Shown here one piece after another: positions 34,889 to 43,406 of a stretch of 53,164 bases of DNA. Origin of the DNA: Opitutia bacterium. GTDB lineage: Bacteria > Verrucomicrobiota > Verrucomicrobiia > Opitutales > Opitutaceae. The stretch spans positions 1 to 53,164 of the forward strand of contig CANHJG010000017.1 of the NCBI GenBank assembly GCA_947461205.1, read 5' to 3'. The stretch's first letter is position 1; every line of letters starts with the position of its first letter. Below the pieces are notes generated by a model. That model was not told the origin of the DNA, ran no database searches, and saw only the letters and a list, made by a program, of their open reading frames with translations. A program made the translations under genes and the position numbers.

Positions 34889-35808
34889 CCTAGGACCTCC
34901 CGCCGGCAGCGCTCGAGGTAGTCGCGCGACCGGTTGATCGCGGCGGTGATTTCCGGGACCGTCGGCAGAATTGGAATTCCCCGTGGCATCGGGTGCATGA
35001 AGATTTCGACGAGGCCCGCGTAGCGAATGTCGGCCAGCGCCTTGATCACCGGACGATAGTCGAGCCCGCCGCCAAAGCCCGGCAATTGCCGCAGCTCGAT
35101 CTCTTTGGCCACTTTTTGCGAGATACCCGCGGAGTGCTCTTGAAAATACATAAACGGAATCTGCTTCGCCCCGAGGTCGCGGATCAGCGCCGGCAGTTGT
35201 TCGATCCACGGATGCAGATGATGCGGCGCGAGGGCGACGCCAAGGTGGGCGGAGCGGTTAAACTCCGCGAAATAGCGCAGCGAGTCCGGGTGATGGAGCA
35301 GCGAACTGCTGTGGTTTTCGATCGCGATCGAGACGCCATTGGCCTCCGCCGCGGTGACATGCGGTTTCATGCCTTCGATGAATCCTCTGATCGCTGCCCT
35401 GAGTTCCGAGGCCGGCAATCCCTTCGGGCCGCCGCTGCCCGTGACGATGATGCCGCCACCGAATTTCTTCATCCATTTCATCTCCTCGCCGAGCCCGGTG
35501 GGACCCAGCGGATAGCGCGTGCTCACCCCGAGCTTCACGCGATGACGGGCGAGCAACGCCGCAAAGGCATCGTCGCCCATCTCCGTGATCTGCTCGCGCT
35601 GGTTGCCGTGCACGCGGCACCAGATGTCAATGACCTCGCAGCCCGCCTTCGCCGCCTCGGGCAAAATCGCATCGAGCGGCATCTCCCCATACAGTGCGGA
35701 TGAAAGGATGTAGCGCAGGCGAAACGGCTCGCGCGCCGCAGCCCGGGCTGCCCACGGCACCGCCGCCGCCACGGCGAGTGAGTGGAGAAACGGTCGGCGG
35801 AGGATCAT
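34885..35808 (-). CDS. Exported sugar isomerase/epimerase-like TIM-barrel protein
   Basis: 307 residues. A signal peptide with RR (MILRRPFLHSLAVAAAVPWA) suggests Tat or Sec export. The rest is a xylose-isomerase-like TIM barrel: EVIDIWCRVHG, GGGIIVTGSGG, VSIAIENHSSSLLHHPDSLR, and LVEIFMHPMPRGIP. The Glu in AIENH and the His residues at the barrel ends are the sort of metal ligands found in this family. Such exported TIM barrels occur in PVC and Bacteroidota sugar gene clusters. It shares a 4-base overlap with the cytochrome gene. The substrate is unknown. Confidence 0.82.
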   Translation of the reverse strand: MILRRPFLHSLAVAAAVPWAARAAAREPFRLRYILSSALYGEMPLDAILPEAAKAGCEVIDIWCRVHGNQREQITEMGDDAFAALLARHRVKLGVSTRYPLGPTGLGEEMKWMKKFGGGIIVTGSGGPKGLPASELRAAIRGFIEGMKPHVTAAEANGVSIAIENHSSSLLHHPDSLRYFAEFNRSAHLGVALAPHHLHPWIEQLPALIRDLGAKQIPFMYFQEHSAGISQKVAKEIELRQLPGFGGGLDYRPVIKALADIRYAGLVEIFMHPMPRGIPILPTVPEITAAINRSRDYLERCRREVLG

Positions 35809-35901
35809 GCGTGGAGAGGTGGGATTCAGCTAGCGCGGCACCGGATCTCCGGAACGTGGCACGAGTCTTTGGGAGATAACGGAAAAATCGGTGAATCCAA
35901 A

Positions 35902-38900
35902 TCAGAACTCGGCCTTAAAGCCTGCGTTGATCCACGCGCCATTGTAGGTTTGGAGGCTTCGGCGCGTGGTCTTGTAGAGGTATTGGCGGTTCGGCTCGTC
36001 AAAGACGTTGGCGACGTCGCAGTAGACTCGGAGGCGCGGGGTGAGGGCGTAGCTCACGCTGGCATTCACGGTCCGGCGTTCGTCGATGTAGGCGAGCAGC
36101 GCGGCATTGGTGGAATAGACGTTGAGGTAGCGGCCCGTGTAGTTCCACTGCACACGCGTCAGGAGTTTCTTCCAGCGGAACGTCACGCCGGCATTGCCCG
36201 AGATCGGCACGAAGAGGGGGATGAGATTCGTGGTGCGCGGACCGACGCTGCCAAAGTCGCCTTCGGGAAGCACGCGCGTGTAGTTGGCCATCACGCCCAG
36301 CCCGCTCAGGACGCCAGGCAGAAACTTGAACTGCTGTTGGTAGTTGGCTTCGAACCCGCGCACTGTCGCACCGCCGACATTCTGGTTTTGAACGATGGTG
36401 TAGCCGGCGTAGTCGCCGTCGTAGCCGTTGTCTGCGCCCGTGGGGACGAAGCCCGAGGTCTTGCTGAGGATATAGTTTTTGATGTCCTTGCGGAATGCGC
36501 CGACCGTGAAGACGCCCATCGGCTCCCAATAGTATTCCACCGCCGCCTCCAGCGAGCGCACGGCTTGCGGCTTGATCGAGGAATTGGCGATGTTGACGGT
36601 CTGCGCGATGGTGTTGACGGTCTCGAGCGGCACGAGGATGCCGAACGATGGGCGGCCGAGGCTGTTGGAGTAGTTGAAGCGCGTCACCAGGTTGCGGGAA
36701 ATATTGTAGGTGAGCAGCCCGTTGGGAAACCAGTTGGTGTAGGCGCCCTGCGTGCGGCGCGGGTTGTTGAAGTCGTGGTCGGCGCGCGCGATCGGGTCGG
36801 GATACTGCGTCGTGGTGCCGAGCGGCACGGCTTGCACAAACGCCTTGCTGTGGATGCGGGTGTTCTCGACGCGCACGCCGCCGGTGAGGCGGAGATTTTT
36901 AATCCATGTGCCGCCGCCCATAAGGTAGGCGGAGTTGACCTGCTCCTTCACGCCGGAGGTCTGCGTGTAGTCCTGCTGCCGGCGGTAATAGAGATCCTCG
37001 ACCCAGCGGCCGGGGTTGTCGCGCACGTCGGCGGCGATCTTCGCGACATCGACGAAGGGCGTCGCCATGCCGGAGCGTGCCTTGAAGTCCGGGAGGAGGA
37101 ACACGGAGAGGTCCGAGTCGTTGCGGCCGGTGGCGGGATTCACGCCGGCCACGCCGTCGGGACCGGCGTAGGTGAAGCGGCGGTCGCCGCCCGCGATGTC
37201 GGAGGACTCGGCGCGGATGCGCGCGCCCGTCTTGAGGAAGCTCTTCGTCTGCGCGTCGAGCTGATACTCGGCGTTGAATGTAATCGCGTTGATGCCGTTG
37301 AGGCGTTTGCGGCCCTTGAAGGTGAGCAGGTGCGTCGGGTAGTTGCCGATGTTGAACACGCTCGGGCCGGCCGTCTGCGACCACGACATCGTACCGTTGT
37401 CGAGCCGCTGCTCGATGAAGCCGATGCCCGTAATCGTCGTCGTGAAGATGCCGCCAGACTCGCGGTCGTTCTGCTCTACGTTGGATTCGCCGTGCATGAC
37501 GTTGTAGTTGAGTTTCAGCGCGCCGTAGGTGTGGACAAGGCCGAAGGAACGCTGGCGCTGGATGTCCTTGAAGCGGTTGCCCTCGGAGGAAATCGTGGCG
37601 GTGGAGGTGGGTTGCGCCGTCACTTCCGCGCGGCGCTCGGTGTAGCCAGGCAGGACGGCACCGGTGCCGGTGGGCTGGCCCGCGGCGTCGAGCGACGCGA
37701 CGGTCGCGGCGTTGGCGCTGCCAAAACGGAAGAAGCGAAACGCCGGCTCGTAGGCGTTGTTATACATCACGGTCGCGAAGGCCGAGACGTTAGGCGTGAG
37801 CTGGTAGTCGAGCCGTAGCATCCCACCGAGCGACTTCCGGTTGTTGTAGAACTCGGAGAGGTTCGTCGCTGTGATGATCGCAGGCGAGGTAGTGACGGCT
37901 TGGTAGGTGTTGTTGGTATTGAAACCGCCGACGTGGTTTTCGCGGTAGGTAAGGTTGAAGCTGACGGCGAGATTGCGGTCACCACCGAGGACGCTGAAAC
38001 GCTCGCGGTAGGTGTAGGCGCCGAAGCCGTGTAGCGCGCGGTCGCGCAGGAAGGGGTTGTGCGCGTAGAACGGGGGCGCCCACTTGGCCGTGAATTCGAT
38101 CTGCTGGTAGCGCTTGTCGCCGAGCTTCGTGGCGCTGCGCGTCTTCAAATCGATGAGACCGCCGGGGCCGTCAGAGTCGAGATCGGGCGTGAGTGCCTTA
38201 ATCACCTCCATGTCGGCAAAAAAACCCGACGGCAGCTGGTTCATCGTGAACTGCCGCCCGCGCGGCGCGGTACTGACCATCTTGTTGCCGTCGATGGTGA
38301 CGGCGTTGAGATTGAAGTCAAAACCACGGATCGATATGCGGGACACGATGCCCTCGTCCCCCACGATGCCGCCGATGCCCGGCAGGCGTACCGCGAGTTC
38401 GCCGATTTCGTTGTTGAAGAGATTGCCATAAGCGTCGAACGAGGCAGCTACGCGGATGCTCTCGGCGTTGCGCTGGCGCGTGACGGCGGCGGCCATGCCC
38501 TCGCGTTCAGCCACGGCGTTGTAGGCGCCCATGACGTAGACTTCGGAGCGCAAGCTGAAGTCAGAATTCGCCGCCCGTTCCGGCGCGACACGCACAACCG
38601 CGCTGCCAGAGTCCAGGCCGGAATACGATACCTCGACGCGGTGTTCGCCGGCCGGCACTTGGATAAACGAGTAGGCGCCGTTCGTATCCGTCTTCGTGGA
38701 GAGCCCGAGTGCCGGAATCGAGACGATGGCGCCCTCAAGCATCATCTTCGTCCCCGCGTTGCTGACGAACCCACGCAATTGCCCGGCAGGCGCTGTGGCA
38801 GCCGCTGCGGCGGGCGCGGATGACTGGGCGAATCCGGATGGCGCTGTCAGAGCCGCGGCTAGGAACAAGGAGGCGAGCATGGCGACCGGAAGAATCGAGA

Positions 38901-38931
38901 GCCCGCAGTGATTTCGATGATTTAGGTTCAT
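35902..38931 (-). CDS. TonB-dependent outer membrane receptor
   Basis: 1009 residues. The signal peptide ends near GFAQ (about 36). A carboxypeptidase-regulatory-like beta sandwich (about 48-115: GQLRGFVSNAGTKMMLEGAI) is followed by a plug domain (about 140-260, GGIVGDEGIVSRISIRGFDF and MVSTAPRGRQFTMNQLPSGF), then a 22-strand-type barrel ending in F. It imports a large substrate, likely a glycoside or metal complex, with TonB energy. The ATG at 38931 is chosen for the signal peptide and a good position; the frame is open upstream. It lies 29 bases after the DJ-1-like gene and 93 before the TIM-barrel gene, so it may drive the whole uptake and oxidation set. Confidence 0.93.
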   Translation of the reverse strand: MNLNHRNHCGLSILPVAMLASLFLAAALTAPSGFAQSSAPAAAAATAPAGQLRGFVSNAGTKMMLEGAIVSIPALGLSTKTDTNGAYSFIQVPAGEHRVEVSYSGLDSGSAVVRVAPERAANSDFSLRSEVYVMGAYNAVAEREGMAAAVTRQRNAESIRVAASFDAYGNLFNNEIGELAVRLPGIGGIVGDEGIVSRISIRGFDFNLNAVTIDGNKMVSTAPRGRQFTMNQLPSGFFADMEVIKALTPDLDSDGPGGLIDLKTRSATKLGDKRYQQIEFTAKWAPPFYAHNPFLRDRALHGFGAYTYRERFSVLGGDRNLAVSFNLTYRENHVGGFNTNNTYQAVTTSPAIITATNLSEFYNNRKSLGGMLRLDYQLTPNVSAFATVMYNNAYEPAFRFFRFGSANAATVASLDAAGQPTGTGAVLPGYTERRAEVTAQPTSTATISSEGNRFKDIQRQRSFGLVHTYGALKLNYNVMHGESNVEQNDRESGGIFTTTITGIGFIEQRLDNGTMSWSQTAGPSVFNIGNYPTHLLTFKGRKRLNGINAITFNAEYQLDAQTKSFLKTGARIRAESSDIAGGDRRFTYAGPDGVAGVNPATGRNDSDLSVFLLPDFKARSGMATPFVDVAKIAADVRDNPGRWVEDLYYRRQQDYTQTSGVKEQVNSAYLMGGGTWIKNLRLTGGVRVENTRIHSKAFVQAVPLGTTTQYPDPIARADHDFNNPRRTQGAYTNWFPNGLLTYNISRNLVTRFNYSNSLGRPSFGILVPLETVNTIAQTVNIANSSIKPQAVRSLEAAVEYYWEPMGVFTVGAFRKDIKNYILSKTSGFVPTGADNGYDGDYAGYTIVQNQNVGGATVRGFEANYQQQFKFLPGVLSGLGVMANYTRVLPEGDFGSVGPRTTNLIPLFVPISGNAGVTFRWKKLLTRVQWNYTGRYLNVYSTNAALLAYIDERRTVNASVSYALTPRLRVYCDVANVFDEPNRQYLYKTTRRSLQTYNGAWINAGFKAEF

Positions 38932-38960
38932 AACTAATTGTTGAAGATGAGTGGGTGTCG

Positions 38961-39587
38961 TTAGGCGTCGCGGCGGGAATTTACGCCGAGCGGGCGGTTC
39001 GGCATATTTGCCGTCCCGCCCCGGGCAGCTTCGAGCATTTTGATCCACGGTCCGAGGTAGTGGCCGTTATCGCGGTAGGTGCGTCCGGAGACGAGATTGC
39101 CGTCCACCACGCACGGGGCGTCGACGTAGATTCCGCCGCAGACCTCGAGATCGAATTGGCATTTCGCCACCGTGGCCATGCGCCGACCCTGCACGCAGCG
39201 CGCGTAGGCCGGGATCTCCACGCCATGGCACACCGACGCGATGGGCTTGTTAGCCGCGAAAAAGTGTTTCGTGATCCGGACGAGGTCCGCGTCGTAGCGG
39301 ATGTATTCCGGCGCGCGCCCGCCGGAGAACATGATGCCGAGATAGTCCTCCTCCTTCACCGCGGAGAACGGCACGTCCACGTCGATGGTGTAGCCCTCCC
39401 ACTCCTTGGTGATGGTCCAGCCCGGCTTCACCTCGTGCATCACCATCTGGTAGCGACGGCGCTCGGGGCCAGTGACGACCGGCTGGATGCCCGCCTCGAT
39501 GAGCCGGTAGTAGGGATAAAGGGTGTCGAGCGTCTCAGCCGCGTCGCCCACCACAATGAGTGCCTTGCCGTGGAATGGAGAAACCAT
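38961..39587 (-). CDS. DJ-1/PfpI-family protein
   Basis: 208 residues from the ATG at 39587 (MVSPFHGKALIVVGDAAETL). The nucleophile elbow PIASVCHGVE places the reactive Cys at about 120, next to a His, with an upstream Glu in GDAAETLD. FSGGRAPEYIRYD is also family-typical. Members include glyoxalase, protease and amidase-like activities; none can be assigned here. Two further in-frame ATGs upstream (39596, 39599) and a start at 39623 are possible, but 39623 falls within the palindrome region of the spacer. It is the first gene of the minus-strand run, divergent from the XylR-type regulator. Confidence 0.85.
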   Translation of the reverse strand: MVSPFHGKALIVVGDAAETLDTLYPYYRLIEAGIQPVVTGPERRRYQMVMHEVKPGWTITKEWEGYTIDVDVPFSAVKEEDYLGIMFSGGRAPEYIRYDADLVRITKHFFAANKPIASVCHGVEIPAYARCVQGRRMATVAKCQFDLEVCGGIYVDAPCVVDGNLVSGRTYRDNGHYLGPWIKMLEAARGGTANMPNRPLGVNSRRDA

Positions 39588-39609
39588 GGATCGCATCATA
39601 ATAGAATTG

Positions 39610-39626
39610 GCAGTCGACGTCACTGC
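39610..39626. promoter_or_regulatory. Candidate operator palindrome 1 (GCAGT-N7-ACTGC)
   Basis: GCAGT cgacgtc ACTGC is a 17-base dyad in the 84-base spacer between the divergent DJ-1-like and XylR-type genes. Its central GACGTC is almost self-complementary. It is well placed as a regulator-binding site controlling both directions. Confidence 0.45.
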
Positions 39627-39640
39627 ACTGCCTAATCAGG

Positions 39641-39653
39641 AAACCTCAGGTTT
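39641..39653. promoter_or_regulatory. Candidate operator palindrome 2 (AAACCT-C-AGGTTT)
   Basis: A perfect 13-base dyad with a single central C, followed by more T, located 19 bases before the regulator ATG at 39672. It may be a second operator half or an autoregulatory site. Confidence 0.45.
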
Positions 39654-39671
39654 TTCGTCACCCGTTTTGTC

Positions 39672-40838
39672 ATGGCCTCCCACCGCCGTCGGCGTCCTCC
39701 CCGCGTCGCGCTTTTGGTCGAAACCACGCGCACCTACACCCGCGAACTCCTCGCCGGAGTGCGGCGCTACGTCGCGGCGCACGGCCCTTGGTCGTGCTTC
39801 ATCGAGCTGCGCGCGCTGGAGTCCGGTCCGCCACCCTGGCTGAAGAACTGGGACGGCGACGGGATAATCACGCGCACGTTCACGCAGGAAATGGCCGACG
39901 TGATCGCCGCGACGGGGCTCCCGGCCGTCGAGCTGCGCGCGACGTTTCTGAAGAGTGCGCTACCGTTCGTCGGCATGGACAACCAGCTGATCGGACAGAT
40001 GGTCGCGGAGCATTTCTTCGAGCGCGGCTACCGGAATTTTGCCGCCTACAGTCTGCACACAGAGCGCTTCTTTGAGGAACGCGTGCGGAATTTTGTCACG
40101 GCCGTGGCGCAGCACGGCGGCGCCTGTTCGCTGCTGCCGGAGCCGATCTCCGATCGCGCGGCCGACTGGGAAAAGGGCCAGGCCAGGCTGATCGCGTGGC
40201 TCTCCGCGTTGCCGAAGCCCGTGGGCATCTTTGCCGCCAACGACCAACTTGGCGTTCGCCTTCTCGATGCCTGCCAGCGCGCGGGCATCCCGGTGCCGGA
40301 AGAGGTCGCGGTGGTGGGCGCGGAAAACGAGGAGACCCTGTGCGCGTTTGCCAACCCGCCGCTGACCAGTGTGCGTTTCGACGGCGCGACGGTCGGTTTT
40401 GCCGCGGCGGAAGTCCTTGCGCGCCTCATGCGCGGCGGTGTGCGACCAAAGGCTGAGACGTTGTTTCCGCCCAAAGGCATCGTCGTGCGGAAGTCTTCCG
40501 ATGAGCTCGTGATCAACGATCGCCTCGTCGCCCACGCCGCGCGAATCATTCGCGAGAACGCTGCTGCCGGACTGAATGTTGACGACCTCTGCCGGAAATT
40601 GAATGCCTCACGCAGCACCCTCGATCGCCGGATGAAGGCCGCGATCGACCGAACGCCGAAGGAGGAGATTCTCCGCGTGCGCTTCCGCGAAGTGGAGCGG
40701 TTGCTCCGTGAGACCGACCTGACGATCGAGGCCATCGCCGAGCAGACGGGGTTTGCCTACAGCCACTACCTGCAGGCCGCGTTCAAGAGCGTCTACGGCC
40801 AGACGCCGGGCGAATTTCGGCGGGCAAATTCATTTTAA
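39672..40838 (+). CDS. XylR-type transcriptional regulator (sugar-binding plus AraC-type HTH)
   Basis: 388 residues, the same length and domain order as E. coli XylR (392). The N-terminal half (about 10-270) is a LacI/periplasmic-binding fold: VEATRTYTRELLAGVRRYV-like VETTRTYTRELLAGVRRYVA, then FAANDQLGVRLLDACQRAGI and VVGAENEETLCAFANPPLTS. The C-terminal 100 residues are two AraC-type helix-turn-helix units (LNVDDLCRKLNASRSTLDRR and LTIEAIAEQTGFAYSHYLQA). It probably senses a sugar and activates the divergent DJ-1/TonB-receptor run. A 3-strand start MASHRRRRPPRVALLVE sits at the only good ATG. Confidence 0.9.
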   Translation: MASHRRRRPPRVALLVETTRTYTRELLAGVRRYVAAHGPWSCFIELRALESGPPPWLKNWDGDGIITRTFTQEMADVIAATGLPAVELRATFLKSALPFVGMDNQLIGQMVAEHFFERGYRNFAAYSLHTERFFEERVRNFVTAVAQHGGACSLLPEPISDRAADWEKGQARLIAWLSALPKPVGIFAANDQLGVRLLDACQRAGIPVPEEVAVVGAENEETLCAFANPPLTSVRFDGATVGFAAAEVLARLMRGGVRPKAETLFPPKGIVVRKSSDELVINDRLVAHAARIIRENAAAGLNVDDLCRKLNASRSTLDRRMKAAIDRTPKEEILRVRFREVERLLRETDLTIEAIAEQTGFAYSHYLQAAFKSVYGQTPGEFRRANSF

Positions 40839-40900
40839 TCGCGTGTCAGCGCGGTGGCCGTGAATAGCGGGTGGAAGTTGGCAGGCCGGCGTCGCATCGC

Positions 40901-41083
40901 TCAGTATGCGCCGAAAAACATCACGGCAGCCAGAGCGAGGGCGCAGAGATGGGCGACGCCGAAGAGGTCGACGCGGATGATGGTTTCGTCCTGGCGCTGC
41001 CGGCCAGTTCCCTGGATCGTTCGTGGCAAGGCCGGCGAGAAGCGGATGGACCGAGGCAGCGTTGGAGCGGTCCGCCGGCGCAC
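40901..41083 (-). pseudogene. Possible remnant of a membrane protein gene
   Basis: 60 codons in a region otherwise without genes. The C-terminal 29 residues DETIIRVDLFGVAHLCALAL and AAVMFFGAY look like a real membrane-protein end with a single span. The first 30 residues are Arg/Pro/Thr-rich and look random, so the true N-terminus may be lost. It could also be a genuine small membrane protein starting within the frame. No family was recognised. Confidence 0.25.
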
Positions 41084-41136
41084 GAAGTGCGCACGCTATC
41101 GAATGCGGCTGCGGCGGATTGAGGTGGCCGCACCGA

Positions 41137-41991
41137 TTACGGTGCGGCGGAATCGAACGTCCGCCACGCCGCGATGCTGCGGGTGAGGATGGCGCGCGGT
41201 TCGCCCTTGATGTTATAGCCCTGGAAGCCGACCGGGCCGGTGTAGCCGACGGTGCGGAGGGTGCGCACGAAGGCCCCGAGATCGTAGGTGCCGGCATCGA
41301 GCGGTTGGATGAGGCGGTCCCAGCCCATGGCTTTTGTGTCGCCGGTGTCCGCGCCGCTGATCGTGACGAACATCAGGCGCGGCAGCGCCGCGCGGAGCAC
41401 GGGCACGGGATCTCGTTCAGCGCCTTCGACTTTGAGCCAGTGGCATAGGTTGAAGGTCACGCCGATGTCGGGGCGGTTAAGTTTTTCCGCGACGCGCAGC
41501 GCATCATCGACCCGGGCGAGCCAAAAGGCGGTGTGCGGGTAGAGCGCAACGCGGACGCCGTTGGCTTGGGCGACGTCGGCGATGGCGCGGATTTGAGCCA
41601 GGACGTAATCATCGGCGTCCAGGGCGGACGGAGCGAAGAGTTTTCCGTCGGGGCGGGTGACTTTGTTGATGGCGAGCCAGAGGACAGTTTCTTTGCCACG
41701 CATCGCGACGAGCCACGTGCGGAGCTGATCGTTGGGCGCGGGCGTGGAGGGGTTGAGTTCGAGGACGTGGTAGGCGTTGAAAAATTTCAGGCCGCGCGCG
41801 GTGATGGCGGGCAGCATCGTCGCGTCGGGGACGCGGCCGCCGAAGCCGTCGTAGCCGAGTTCCTTGAGCAGGGCGGGCGCGACGTCGGGGCCGCCGCGCG
41901 CGATGTTGTCCATGGCGAAGAACAGGTTTTTTGGCCCGGCGATTGCAGCGGTGGCGAGGGTGCAGGCGAGAGCGAAGTGGAAAAAGCGCAT
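41137..41991 (-). CDS. Exported sugar phosphate isomerase/epimerase-like TIM-barrel protein
   Basis: 284 residues. Signal peptide MRFFHFALACTLATAAIAG, then a TIM barrel: LKELGYDGFGGRVPDATMLP, AQANGVRVALYPHTAFWL, GVTFNLCHWLKVEG, and GPVGFQGYNIKG. In Bacteroidota, related exported TIM-barrel proteins lie next to DUF1080 and Gfo/Idh/MocA genes in 3-keto-glycoside breakdown clusters, as here. The start at 41991 is chosen for the signal peptide; the frame is open upstream. A GC-rich dyad CCGCACCG-ATTA-CGGTGCGG (41128-41147) includes the stop codon. It lacks a T tract and is a doubtful terminator. Confidence 0.82.
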   Translation of the reverse strand: MRFFHFALACTLATAAIAGPKNLFFAMDNIARGGPDVAPALLKELGYDGFGGRVPDATMLPAITARGLKFFNAYHVLELNPSTPAPNDQLRTWLVAMRGKETVLWLAINKVTRPDGKLFAPSALDADDYVLAQIRAIADVAQANGVRVALYPHTAFWLARVDDALRVAEKLNRPDIGVTFNLCHWLKVEGAERDPVPVLRAALPRLMFVTISGADTGDTKAMGWDRLIQPLDAGTYDLGAFVRTLRTVGYTGPVGFQGYNIKGEPRAILTRSIAAWRTFDSAAP

Positions 41992-42120
41992 CGGAGGGGG
42001 GGATGAGTTGGTGGGGGTGAGGTGCCCAGTTGGGCTGCCTGCGCCCGGGAAGGTGCCGTGCAAGCCAGTGCTGGCGGCGGCGGTGGGCACGGGGGCGCCG
42101 GCTGGAAGATGACGGTTGTT

Positions 42121-42387
42121 TCAGACTGGGGCGGTGACGTCTATGTTAGAGGGGAGAAACGAAAACGTGAGGCCGGCATGGCGCGGATCGGCGCCGGCCC
42201 GGATTTTTTGGGCGTCGATGCTGGCTGAGCCGGTGGGCCCGTAGCGACCGAAGGCGAGTTCGCGTGGGCCGTCGATGGGTGCGGCTTTGCCCTGCAAGCA
42301 AAAGCGTCGGAACCGACGGTCGCTGGCGACCGCGCGGGCGAGGGGGTGGGCGATCGCGGGCCGGGAAGCGTGGCGCGTGGGTGGGCC
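42121..42387 (-). other. Coding-like open frame directly after the DUF1080 stop
   Basis: Read on from the TGA of the DUF1080 gene, the same frame stays open for about 88 codons to a TGA at 42121, with strong G/C third-position bias: HPLARAVASDRRFRRFCLQG, KAAPIDGPRELAFGRYGPTG, and HAGLTFSFLPSNIDVTAPV. No ATG is found, only a TTG at about 42297 giving 58 residues. It might be a gene remnant, a separate short TTG-started gene or chance in high-GC DNA. The remaining bases 41992-42120 show nothing else. Confidence 0.25.
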
Positions 42388-43140
42388 TCAGCGGGCGGGA
42401 AGCTCGCGGAGCTTGAGGGCGCGGAACCAGGCGGCGTCGCCGTGATCGGTGAGCATGATGTGGCCGGGGAGTTTTTGGCCGAAGTCGGCGTATTTCGCGA
42501 ATTTGCTCTTCGCGATGCCGGCCGTCACGGCGGCGCTGCCGAGTTCGTAGGTGAGGACTTTACGATCGTTGAGCCAGTGTTCGACCACGGAGCCGCGGAC
42601 CACGACGCGCGAGCGGTTCCACTGTCCGGGCGGGTTGAGCGGACGGTCGGCGGCGGGCGGGAGGACTTCGTAGAAGGAGGCGGTTTTGGACTCGGCGTGG
42701 AGCGCGGCCCACTTGGGCGCGTCGTCGTCGATCATCTGATACTCGTGGCCGGGGGCGCCGGGGCGTTTTTCCGTGACGAAGTATTTCACGCCGTTGTTGC
42801 CCTCTTTTTCGATGCGCCATTCCCAGCTCAGTTCGAAATTGTCGTAGGTCTGCTCGGTGATGATGTCGCCGGTTTTGATTCCGGCGATTTTCTTGAGGAT
42901 GCCATCGTCGACTTTCCAACCGGGGCCGATGGCGGTCGTGGCCGGTTTGCCGTAGAGGCGCCAACCGGCGAGCGAATGGCCGTCGAAGAGGAGGCGCCAG
43001 CCGGCGGCTTTTTCTTCGGTGGTGAGGCTGGCGGGCGCCGAGGCCTGCGCGGCGGCAGCGGCGCGGGCGCGGGCGCCGAGGGTGAGGGCGACAACGAGTG
43101 CGAGGGAGTGGAGGGTGAGGCGGAGCGGGGAGGGGCGCAT
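42388..43140 (-). CDS. DUF1080 (3-keto-disaccharide hydrolase/lyase family) exported protein
   Basis: 250 residues. A signal peptide ends near ARAAA (about 30). The concanavalin-like DUF1080 fold follows: GWRLLFDGHSLAGWRLYG (about 47-64), the DIITEQTYDNFELSWEWRIE strand, NNGVKYFV, HEYQMIDDDAPK, and the ending HIMLTDHGDAAWFRALKLRE. Family members in Bacteroides act on 3-keto-glycosides, cleaving them after oxidation by Gfo/Idh/MocA enzymes. The neighbours fit this: a TIM barrel downstream and two Gfo/Idh/MocA genes within 6 kb. It lies some 400 bases from the TIM-barrel gene. Confidence 0.88.
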   Translation of the reverse strand: MRPSPLRLTLHSLALVVALTLGARARAAAAAQASAPASLTTEEKAAGWRLLFDGHSLAGWRLYGKPATTAIGPGWKVDDGILKKIAGIKTGDIITEQTYDNFELSWEWRIEKEGNNGVKYFVTEKRPGAPGHEYQMIDDDAPKWAALHAESKTASFYEVLPPAADRPLNPPGQWNRSRVVVRGSVVEHWLNDRKVLTYELGSAAVTAGIAKSKFAKYADFGQKLPGHIMLTDHGDAAWFRALKLRELPAR

Positions 43141-43196
43141 GGGGGGAGTGGGGAGAGCTAGGTGGGGCGGCTCGAAGCGGTCAACGGGAGAGCGGG

Positions 43197-43397
43197 ATGA
43201 CGTTTCTCGCGAACGACGGAATCGGATCCCAGCGGAGGTCGAAGGCCCGCGCCATCGTGGCGGAGATCGACGCCGAGCAAGCGCTGATGGCCGCCAACCG
43301 CGAACTGATTACCCGCTTCGAGCAAAAGATCCGAGCCACCCTCGCCCGCACCGGGGGTGAGAAAACGGTTGAGGGCGGAGTCGGGACGATGAAGTGA
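43197..43397 (+). pseudogene. Type I restriction system subunit (HsdM/HsdS) C-terminal fragment
   Basis: 66 codons. The segment from about residue 20 (AIVAEIDAEQALMAANRELI then TRFEQKIRATLAR) is the coiled-coil end common to type I methylase or specificity subunits, which normally close with RVWGE. The first 19 residues do not fit, so only the C-terminal end is present. It is followed after 9 bases by the DUF3024 pseudogene, in the same direction and opposite to its neighbours. Confidence 0.5.
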
Positions 43398-43406
43398 AGC
43401 TAGCCC

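Noticed and set aside
35782-37818. 678-codon plus-strand frame opposite the TonB receptor
   Set aside because: The receptor's plug and barrel motifs are on the minus strand, and this frame crosses the gap to the next gene.
41128-41147. GC-rich dyad at the end of the exported TIM-barrel gene as a terminator
   Set aside because: There is an 8-pair stem, but no T tract follows on either strand, so it is not listed as a terminator.
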